Of a stretch of DNA of 5,386 bases, positions 1 to 5,386 are shown piece by piece. The notes beneath the pieces were generated by a model. That model made no database searches, was not told the DNA's origin, and was given only the letters and a program-made list of their open reading frames with translations. The stretch covers positions 1 through 5,386 of the forward strand of contig CAMBBY010000132.1 of assembly GCA_945863825.1 (NCBI GenBank), read 5' to 3'. The translations under genes were made by a program, and so were the position numbers. Numbering within the stretch: position 1 is the stretch's first letter; every line of letters starts with the position of its first letter. The stretch comes from an uncultured Prevotella sp. GTDB taxonomy: Bacteria; Bacteroidota; Bacteroidia; Bacteroidales; Bacteroidaceae.

Positions 1-77
1 CTTTAATAGGTTATATTGTGGGATTAGTTTTGCTTCTTAGAATTTTATTTCCAGACAGAAGGATAAAATATCGGTAG
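1..77 (+). CDS. C-terminal end of a probable membrane protein (5' partial)
   Basis: Reading from base 3 gives 24 codons open to the window edge and a TAG stop at 75-77. The peptide begins LIGYIVGLVLLLRILFP, a run of hydrophobic residues typical of a membrane helix, and ends in a short basic tail (DRRIKYR). A terminal helix followed by positive charges suggests a C-terminus on the cytoplasmic side. The other two plus-strand frames close at base 6 and base 40 and look less protein-like. Too little is visible to name a family. The call rests only on the open frame, the hydrophobic pattern and the drop into T-rich non-coding sequence after the stop. A chance open frame in AT-rich DNA is possible. 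Confidence 0.42.
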   Translation, partial: LIGYIVGLVLLLRILFPDRRIKYR

Positions 78-289
78 GGGTTTATTTATTACTTTTTGTT
101 ATACAAACTGTTTCCTATTAATCATAATGTTGCTTACAGCTTAATAGTAGAATGTTGTAGGAGAGGGATTAGTTCCTGAGTTACTCTCAGTTTTATTTAT
201 CGAAATCTTTTGTATTTCTTCCTTCATATTTCTGTTTTTCTTTAATCTATAATTTGTTGTTTTCTTATTGAATTTTCTTACTTATTTTC
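78..289. other. T-rich non-coding intergenic stretch
   Basis: No convincing coding frame on either strand. From about 191 to 300 the plus strand is strongly biased to T with interspersed C and very few purines, unlike the coding regions. It holds one weak hairpin followed by T residues (176-200) and otherwise leads up to the promoter of the downstream dehydrogenase. I see no tRNA, riboswitch or repeat here. Confidence 0.6.
176..200 (+). terminator. Weak terminator-like hairpin
   Basis: CTGAG (176-180) and CTCAG (186-190) can pair around the loop TTACT, and TTTTATTTAT follows directly. The layout suits an intrinsic terminator for the partial gene ending at 77, about 100 bases upstream. The 5-bp stem is short, and a rival pairing of GAGAG (161-165) with CTCTC (184-188) exists, so this is tentative. 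Confidence 0.3.
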
Positions 290-320
290 TTTGATGTTTC
301 TCTGAAATTGTGTATTTTTG
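290..320 (+). promoter_or_regulatory. Bacteroidales-type promoter for the dehydrogenase gene
   Basis: TTTG at 290-293 is followed after exactly 19 bases by TATTTTTG at 313-320. This matches the Bacteroides primary-sigma consensus (-33 TTTG, -7 TAnnTTTG) at every fixed position and with usual spacing. Transcription would be expected to begin around 325-328, giving a leader of roughly 31-37 bases before the ATG codons at 359 and 362. The match is seen directly; its activity is inferred from the consensus and the correct placement upstream of a gene. Confidence 0.72.
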
Positions 321-358
321 CATTGATTTTATGAACAGTCAACATTAATTTGAAGAAT

Positions 359-1318
359 ATGATGAATATTGTAATTTTAGATGGTTATGCTTCAAATCCC
401 GGCGACTTGAATTGGGATCTTTTGGAGCAATTGGGAAACGTTACTGTTTATCCCCGTACCACAGATGAAGAAAAAATTGAGCGTGCTAAAGATGCTGATA
501 TTATATTAATTAATAAGGTGCAGATTGATTCTGAAACTTTAGATCAACTTCCAAAACTGAAATATATAGGTATTCAGGCCACTGGCTATAATGTGGTTGA
601 TATTGAGGCTGCCAAACGTCATGGTGTAGTCGTAACCAATATTCCTGCATATAGTACTGATAGTGTTGCACAGATGACATTCGCGCTTATTTTGGCAATA
701 ACAAACAGAGTTGAACATTACACGCTCGAAAATCGCAATGAGCGCTGGGCTTACAATAAGGATTTCTGTTATTGGGATACACCGCTTATGGAATTGTCCG
801 GTAAATGCCTGGGAATTATGGGACTTGGCAATATCGGTATGAAAGTTGCTACTATAGCTCGTGATTTCGGAATGGACGTTTATGCCTGCACCAGTAAGAA
901 TGCCTGTGATTTGCCTGATTGGATAACCAAAGTAAGCAAGGATGGACTTTTAGCTGTATCTGATATCTTGTCACTGCATTGTCCGTTGACTGATGATACT
1001 TACCATTTCGTCAATACAGACAGTCTGAAAAAGATGAAACCTTCCTGTATTCTGATTAATACGGGACGCGGTCCGCTGGTTGATGAAGAAGCTGTGGCTT
1101 CTGCTTTGCATCATGGTAAGCTTGGAGCCTATGGCGCAGATGTGATGACACAGGAACCGCCAGCTCAAGACAATCCACTTTTCAAAGAGCCGAATGCCTT
1201 TATTACTCCTCATATCGCTTGGGCCACTTTAGAAGCAAGAACTCGATTGAATAAGCAAGTTGCTGCAAATGTTAAAGCCTTTATTGAGGGGCATCCTATC
1301 AATGTGGTGAACCCATAA
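359..1318 (+). CDS. D-2-hydroxyacid dehydrogenase, glycerate dehydrogenase/hydroxypyruvate reductase type
   Basis: Probable NAD(P)H-dependent cytoplasmic oxidoreductase interconverting a 2-oxoacid (best guess hydroxypyruvate) and a D-2-hydroxyacid (D-glycerate). The 319-residue product has the usual family length. Numbering from the ATG at 359: substrate-loop motif ATGYNVVD at 74-81; Rossmann GLGNIG with glycines at 155, 157 and 160; catalytic Arg237 (in NTGRGPLVDE), Glu266 (in QEPP) and His285 (in PHIAWAT). The PHIAWAT form of the histidine motif and the ATGYN loop are what I associate with glycerate dehydrogenases more than with D-lactate or phosphoglycerate dehydrogenases; no ACT domain is present. 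The frame also opens with a TTG at 350, but family members begin about M-x-I-V-I-L-D-G-Y, so ATG at 359 or 362 is preferred; neither has a clear Shine-Dalgarno. The strand after GLGNIG ends in YACTSKN with no Asp, so NADP(H) use is possible. The gene appears monocistronic. The family is secure; the substrate is inferred. Confidence 0.88.
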   Translation: MMNIVILDGYASNPGDLNWDLLEQLGNVTVYPRTTDEEKIERAKDADIILINKVQIDSETLDQLPKLKYIGIQATGYNVVDIEAAKRHGVVVTNIPAYSTDSVAQMTFALILAITNRVEHYTLENRNERWAYNKDFCYWDTPLMELSGKCLGIMGLGNIGMKVATIARDFGMDVYACTSKNACDLPDWITKVSKDGLLAVSDILSLHCPLTDDTYHFVNTDSLKKMKPSCILINTGRGPLVDEEAVASALHHGKLGAYGADVMTQEPPAQDNPLFKEPNAFITPHIAWATLEARTRLNKQVAANVKAFIEGHPINVVNP

Positions 1319-1503
1319 TTTGTAAGGTTTACCTATTATAATATGGATAAGAAATCATCCTGATTTATAAATTATGATAAATAGACGAAATCGTTATTGT
1401 CTAAATAAAACAGTAATCATGACTAAAATGCCAGAATCTTTTGGATATTTCAAAATTCAATCTGGACAACTGTGATGATGAGATAGTTTTAGGTTAATTT
1501 GAA

Positions 1504-1549
1504 AAAAGACTTCAATGAAGACAAAATAATGCCTCCTTTGAAGTCTTTT
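1504..1549. terminator. Bidirectional intrinsic terminator hairpin
   Basis: AAAAGACTTCAA (1504-1515) and TTGAAGTCTTTT (1538-1549) form a perfect 12-bp stem with a 22-base loop. On the plus strand the stem runs into TTTTATTTATTCTTT. On the minus strand the closing arm ends in six T residues (complement of A1502-1507). It can therefore terminate both the dehydrogenase transcript and the gyrA-TPR transcript. The loop contains GAAGAC (1517-1522), whose AAGAC can pair instead with GTCTT (1543-1547), so an alternative fold exists. It lies 63 bases beyond the TPR stop and 186 beyond the dehydrogenase stop. Confidence 0.68.
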
Positions 1550-1561
1550 ATTTATTCTTTC

Positions 1562-1598
1562 ATCCTACGATTATATGATGATTTTATAATCGTAGGAT
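1562..1598. terminator. Perfect 14-bp hairpin just after the TPR gene
   Basis: ATCCTACGATTATA (1562-1575) is the exact reverse complement of TATAATCGTAGGAT (1585-1598), leaving a 9-base loop. On the minus strand it lies 13 bases after the TPR stop codon and is followed by A-rich, not T-rich, sequence. On that strand it therefore looks more like an mRNA 3'-end stabilising or processing structure than a classical intrinsic terminator. For plus-strand transcription the sequence after it (TTATAGATTTTAATTAG) is T-rich but interrupted. The pairing is certain; the role is inferred. Confidence 0.5.
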
Positions 1599-1611
1599 TT
1601 ATAGATTTTAA

Positions 1612-2823
1612 TTAGTTCTGGCTATCAGCCTCAGCCTGCTTGGTCTTAGGATCATTAGGACCATAGAGACCATAATAAGCCTGGTAGCGGTTGTAACCCC
1701 AGTTGTACTGCTTCTTCTCTGGATCGAGCTCCTTAGCCTTGTCGAGGTACTTGATAGACTCCTGGTAAACTACCTTGCGTCCGTTAGGATCCTGAAGATT
1801 AGAAGCCTTAACGTTCAAACAAGCACCGAGATAAACCATGATAGCACCATTTTCTGGCTGAATCTCCAAAGCTTTCTTCAGATACTTGATAGCATTGTCT
1901 GCATCATTCTTCTGGATATACATCATACCCTTGTTGGCAAGAGCTACGAAGTTGTTAGGGTTCTTTGCGATAGCATTGTCCAAAAGATCAGTCTGCTCCT
2001 TCTCCATCTTTAATGAAGAATACATAGAGTTCAAACCATCGAGTATAACCTCATTGGTCTCGTCCTGCGCAAAGATATCCTTAAGCTTGTTAACATAAGC
2101 AAGAGAATCCTCGTGAGTCTTCAAACCATCCTTCATTACATAGAGTTTGAGGTTGAGGGCATCCTTTGCTTCCTTCTCGCTCTTCATGGCGATGTCGCAA
2201 TACTTCTCGCAACGGGCAGGATCCTTAGCCTGGTATGCATAACGGGCTGCAAAGAGAGCAACCTGACCAATATACTCCTTCTCGCTATCCTTCTGCTTCT
2301 GGTCAACAGAAGCGAAGAGAGGCTCATTGTCTGTATCAAGGAATGCACCCCAATACTTCAATACGTCAGCCTCCTTGTTGTTCTGAGCTGCAGTCTGACC
2401 AGCATTAACGAGCTGAATACGAGCACTCCATACACGATTAGCGTTGTTGTTAAACTTAGGAGCAATCTTACCCTTAGCGTTAGGAAGCTGATCGTACTTG
2501 TAGCACTCAATAGCATTGATCAATGCATTGTAAGCACCCTCAGACATAGCTGCCTCGTCAACTGGATCGTTCTTCTTTGTGATCTGGTTCATCTGGATGA
2601 TAGACTGCTGGTCGTTGAACTGCTTCATAGAGAGTTCTACGAGGTAGTTGTAGGCCTTAGCTTTTTCAGCATCATTAGCCATTGAACCGAGGTTTTGCTC
2701 TACCAAAGCCTTTGCATCTGCATAAGTCTTGGCTTTGAGTACTGCCTTGAGTGCATCGCTGTCTCCAGCGAAAGCTGATGTGGCACCTAGTACCATCATA
2801 GCTGCAATCATTAACTTTTTCAT
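1612..2823 (-). CDS. Secreted tetratricopeptide-repeat protein encoded downstream of gyrA
   Basis: Predicted exported TPR protein of 403 residues; precise function unknown. Residues 1-19 form a type I signal peptide: KK at 2-3, a hydrophobic core, and an AFA cleavage site before Gly20. No lipobox cysteine follows, so the mature 384-residue protein is probably periplasmic. The middle section (about 20-250) is largely helical in character, with no motif I can name. The C-terminal part carries three consecutive TPR-like units at 257-290, 291-324 (the clearest: ALANKGMMYIQK, ending ALEIQPE) and 325-369. The third has about 11 extra residues between its helices. After 370 come a Tyr/Trp/Asn-rich stretch and a polar tail. 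The gene starts 54 bases after gyrA on the same strand with no promoter match between, so co-transcription is likely. Lys, Gln, Glu and Arg codons are mostly AAG, CAG, GAG and CGT, suggesting strong expression. TPRs usually mediate protein contacts; the partner is not evident. Confidence 0.85.
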   Translation of the reverse strand: MKKLMIAAMMVLGATSAFAGDSDALKAVLKAKTYADAKALVEQNLGSMANDAEKAKAYNYLVELSMKQFNDQQSIIQMNQITKKNDPVDEAAMSEGAYNALINAIECYKYDQLPNAKGKIAPKFNNNANRVWSARIQLVNAGQTAAQNNKEADVLKYWGAFLDTDNEPLFASVDQKQKDSEKEYIGQVALFAARYAYQAKDPARCEKYCDIAMKSEKEAKDALNLKLYVMKDGLKTHEDSLAYVNKLKDIFAQDETNEVILDGLNSMYSSLKMEKEQTDLLDNAIAKNPNNFVALANKGMMYIQKNDADNAIKYLKKALEIQPENGAIMVYLGACLNVKASNLQDPNGRKVVYQESIKYLDKAKELDPEKKQYNWGYNRYQAYYGLYGPNDPKTKQAEADSQN

Positions 2824-2877
2824 TTTTCTTAATGAGTTTAAAAGTTGTTATTAATTATTCTTTACACGTCTTTTCGT
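2824..2877 (-). promoter_or_regulatory. gyrA-TPR spacer with A-rich translation start
   Basis: The 54-base gap between the gyrA stop and the TPR start has no TAnnTTTG element on the minus strand and no hairpin, so it is best read as an operon spacer. Directly before the ATG the minus strand reads AAGAAAA with no GGAGG-like sequence. This fits the A-rich, Shine-Dalgarno-independent initiation usual in Bacteroidetes. Confidence 0.45.
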
Positions 2878-5338
2878 TTATTCGAAATCCACGTTTCCGG
2901 TGTCAGTATCCTCAGACTCTGTAGCTTCGTTATCGAGATGAGCCTCTGCCTCGGCTGCTTCTTCTGCAGTCATTGCACCTACATTGTCATTCTCGATTTC
3001 TTCGCTCTTCTTAGCCCAGGCAGAACGACTCTCCTCCTCTACTGATGCTTCGAGTTCAGAACTCATCACCTTGCATACGCTGGCGATGACATCATTCTTT
3101 TTTGTCAGATTGATGAGGCGGACACCTTGAGTAGCACGACCCATTACACGGCAGTCTGCCACAGCAAGTCGGATTACGATACCACTCTGATTAATTATCA
3201 TCAGGTCGTTGTCGTCTGTTACGTTCTTGATGGCAACCAGTCGTCCTGTCTTTTCTGTGATATTGAGCGTCTTCACACCCTTACCACCACGGTTGGTTAC
3301 GCGATAGTCGATAACATCAGAGCGTTTGCCGTAGCCCTGCTCACTCACAACCATCACGGTCTCTTGCTCTGGATCGTTGACTACAATCATACCAATCAAA
3401 GCATCGTCACCCTCATCGAGGCGCATACCGCGAACACCAGTAGAAGTACGTCCCATGGTACGAATCTGATTTTCATCGAAACGAACTGCACGTCCATTAC
3501 GGTTGGCAAGAATCAGCTCGTTATGACCATTGGTCAGACGAACATCTACAACCTCGTCTCCCTCTACGATATTGATAGCGATCACACCGTTGGCACGAGG
3601 ACGAGAGTATGCTTCCAGACAAGTCTTCTTGACTGTACCATTCTTGGTAGCAAATACCACATAATGGTTGTTGATGAATTCTGCATCATTCAAACCTCTC
3701 AAGCGGAGGAATGCGTTCACCTGGTCATCGCTCTCAATATTGAGCAGGTTCTGGATAGCTCGTCCCTTAGAATTGCGGTCACCCTCTGGAATCTCATAGC
3801 ACTTGAGCCAGTAGCAGCGTCCCTTCTTCGTGAAGAACAACATGGTCTGGTGCATGGTAGCAGGATAGATGAACTCCGTGAAGTCCTTATCACGTGTGCG
3901 GGCACCTTTGGCACCTACTCCACCTCTTGCCTGCTCACGGAACTCAGATAATGGTGTGCGCTTGATGTAACCGAGATGACTGACAGTGATTACCACTGGG
4001 TCGTTTGGATAAAAATCTTCTGGGTTGAACTCGTGGTCGTCAGGTTTGATCATGGTGCGGCGTGCATCGCCATACTTATCCTTTACTTCGTTGAGTTCGT
4101 CCTTCATTACCTTCTTGCAAAGCTCTGGATCGTTCAAGATCTGATTCAAATAATCGATGGTCTTCATCAATTCGTTGAATTCATTATGCAACTGCTCCAG
4201 ACGGAGTCCTGTCAACTGAGACAAGCGCATATCAACAATAGCCTTACTCTGAATCTCGTCCAGTTCGAAGCGCTTCTCCAGATTGCGTTGTGCATCAGAA
4301 GGAGTCTTGCTTGCGCGGATGATATGAACAACTTCGTCGATATTATCGCATGCGATGATAAGACCTTCCAGGATATGAGCACGCTCCTGTGCTTTCTTCA
4401 GCTCGTACTGGGTACGGCGGATTGTTACGTCATGACGGTGCTCTACAAAGTACTTGACACATTCCTTGAGAGTAAGCAGACGAGGACGTCCCTTGACGAG
4501 GGCAATACAGTTGACAGAGAATGAACTCTGGAGGGCTGTCAGTTTGAACAACTTGTTCAAAAGAACGTTGGCATTGGCATCGCGCTTTACATCTACAACG
4601 ATACGCATACCCTGGCGTCCAGATTCATCGTTTACATTTGCAATGCCATCTACCCTACCTTCCTTGGCAAGATCGGCAATAGCCATGACAAGTTGCTCCT
4701 TGTTTACACCATATGGAATCTCTGTGATAACGATTTTGTCGTGAGCATCTCCGCTTTCGATTTCAGCTGTAGCTCTCACAACAATTCGTCCACGTCCAGT
4801 TTCGTATGCATCCTTTACTCCCTGGATGCCATAGATAGTAGCACCTGTAGGGAAATCTGGAGCAGGAATGTATTTCATGAGTCCTTCTGTGTCGATGTCA
4901 GGATTGTCTATGTAGGCACAGCATCCATCTATTACCTCGCTCAGGTTATGGGTTGGCATGTTTGTTGCCATACCTACAGCAATACCATTACCACCATTAA
5001 CCAGAAGGTTAGGAATCTTTGTAGGCATCACTGATGGCTCCTGAAGGGTGTCATCGAAGTTGTTCATCATATCTACGGTTTCCTTGTCCAGGTCATCCAT
5101 GATGTGCTCACCCATCTTAGAGAGGCGGCACTCTGTATAACGCATGGCAGCAGGTGAGTCGCCGTCAACAGAACCGAAGTTACCCTGTCCGTCTATCAAG
5201 GTGTATCGCATATTCCATTCCTGTCCCATACGAACAAGGGCACCATATACAGAAGAGTCTCCGTGTGGGTGATACTTACCGAGTACCTCACCTACTACAC
5301 GCGCACATTTTTTATATGGTTTGTCACTGGTGTTTCCA
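2878..5338 (-). CDS. gyrA: DNA gyrase subunit A (5' partial, truncated by contig end)
   Basis: GyrA makes the transient double-strand break and wraps DNA in the A2B2 gyrase that introduces negative supercoils using ATP. The visible genomic part is about 819 residues. Numbering from the artefactual Met at 5355, so that +49 gives E. coli numbering in this part: quinolone region KYHPHGDSSVYG at 27-38, with Ser34 (E. coli Ser83) and Gly38 (E. coli Asp87); catalytic Arg72-Tyr73 (Tyr122; codon 5137-5139); DNA-bending Ile125 (Ile174); C-gate coiled-coil region about 310-430. The C-terminal beta-pinwheel spans about 475-765, with an atypical GyrA-box QARGGVG at 475-481 and a second TNRGGKG at 687-693. 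The tail 765-825 has 21 Asp/Glu against 3 Lys/Arg. Adding the ~55 missing N-terminal residues gives roughly 870, normal for GyrA. A pinwheel with box motifs and a long acidic tail favours GyrA over ParC. The first six residues of the open frame (MCIRDS) are adapter-derived apart from one base and are excluded. Confidence 0.97.
2881..3063 (-). other. Acidic C-terminal tail of GyrA
   Basis: Codons for the last 61 residues of GyrA encode a low-complexity, Glu/Asp/Ala-rich extension after the last pinwheel blade, ending NVDFE. In E. coli GyrA an acidic tail modulates DNA wrapping by the pinwheel. A similar role here is inferred from position and charge only. Confidence 0.6.
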
Positions 5339-5386
5339 CTGTCTCTTATACACATCTGACGCTGCCGACGATACTCCTTGTGTAGA
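5339..5386. other. Nextera transposase/i5 adapter (sequencing artefact)
   Basis: Bases 5339-5357 read CTGTCTCTTATACACATCT, the 19-base Tn5 mosaic end in the orientation read at an insert's 3' end. Bases 5358-5371 (GACGCTGCCGACGA) are the Nextera read-1 primer remainder. Bases 5372-5379 (TACTCCTT) are the reverse complement of AAGGAGTA, which I recall as i5 index S507/N507. Bases 5380-5386 (GTGTAGA) begin the P5 end. All 48 bases fit the adapter order without a mismatch. This is untrimmed library sequence, not genome and not a natural transposon. Confidence 0.98.

Larger units (their letters stand above)
1319..1611. other. Convergent intergenic region
   Basis: AT-rich sequence between the ends of two genes transcribed toward each other. 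Bases 1319-1500 show no plausible gene; the only ATG frame worth noting is an 18-codon one at 1419-1475 with no supporting signal. Bases 1504-1598 hold two perfect inverted repeats, listed separately. I saw no Bacteroidales promoter match on either strand here. Confidence 0.65.

Noticed and set aside
25..32. TAGTTTTG, a match to the -7 promoter consensus TAnnTTTG.
   Set aside because: The expected -33 position (2-5) reads TTTA, it lies inside the apparent partial coding frame, and no gene start follows closely.
1381..1403. TAGAC/GTCTA 5-bp inverted repeat after the dehydrogenase as its own terminator.
   Set aside because: Short stem with a 12-base loop and A-rich sequence after it; the 1504-1549 hairpin is a far better terminator.
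1419..1475. 18-codon frame (starting MTKMPESFGY) in the convergent intergenic region.
   Set aside because: Very short, with no promoter or ribosome-binding signal and no recognisable motif; expected by chance.
2070..2077. Minus-strand TATCTTTG matching the -7 consensus inside the TPR gene.
   Set aside because: It is internal to the coding region with no gene starting downstream; a chance match.
3127..3951. Long plus-strand open frame (274 codons) opposite gyrA, plus others at 2113-2685, 3976-4524 and 4693-5034.
   Set aside because: They are antisense to well-supported genes, show no domain or motif, and are explained by the codon structure of the real minus-strand genes.
2878..5338. Topoisomerase IV subunit ParC as an alternative to GyrA.
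   Set aside because: The full-length pinwheel with box-type motifs, the long acidic tail and the N-terminal sequence fit GyrA better.
5339..5357. Tn5 mosaic end as evidence of a transposon insertion in gyrA.
   Set aside because: It is followed by Nextera primer, index and P5 sequence, so it comes from library preparation.
1..5386. Window length equals that of the phiX174 genome (5386 bases), a common sequencing spike-in.
   Set aside because: The content is Bacteroidales-like chromosomal genes (dehydrogenase, TPR, gyrA) with no phiX gene or its known opening sequence; the length match is coincidence.

Overview
The window is an AT-rich bacterial chromosome fragment, almost certainly from a Bacteroidales member and most likely from the Prevotella/Segatella group. 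The evidence is the GyrA sequence as I recall the group, a textbook Bacteroidales-type promoter (TTTG, 19 bases, TAnnTTTG), and A-rich translation starts without a Shine-Dalgarno sequence. The family assignment comes from memory of the proteins and not from a search. The last 48 bases are not biological: they are a Nextera sequencing adapter, so the window ends at a draft or metagenomic contig end.

Layout: bases 1-77 hold what looks like the last codons of a plus-strand membrane protein. A T-rich non-coding stretch (78-358) follows, with a weak terminator-like hairpin and a strong promoter match at 290-320. That promoter serves a D-2-hydroxyacid dehydrogenase (359-1318, plus strand) of the glycerate dehydrogenase/hydroxypyruvate reductase type. 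A convergent intergenic region (1319-1611) carries two strong perfect hairpins. The minus strand then carries a secreted tetratricopeptide-repeat (TPR) protein (1612-2823) and, 54 bases upstream of it, gyrA (2878-5338). gyrA lacks its first ~55 codons because the contig stops there.

The gyrA-TPR pair reads as one transcription unit running right to left. It converges on the separately promoted dehydrogenase, with the 1504-1549 hairpin placed to stop transcription from both sides. GyrA is the DNA-cleaving gyrase subunit. The TPR protein is predicted to be exported, so sharing a transcript with gyrA probably reflects shared expression more than shared function. The dehydrogenase belongs to central hydroxyacid/serine-glycerate metabolism and is not obviously connected to the other two genes.

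I found no undescribed system. The most certain unusual item is the adapter, which creates a false GyrA start (translated MCIRDS). Secondary points are glycine at the quinolone-region position equivalent to E. coli GyrA 87, an atypical GyrA-box, a non-acidic cofactor loop in the dehydrogenase, and the paired hairpins at the convergent junction.
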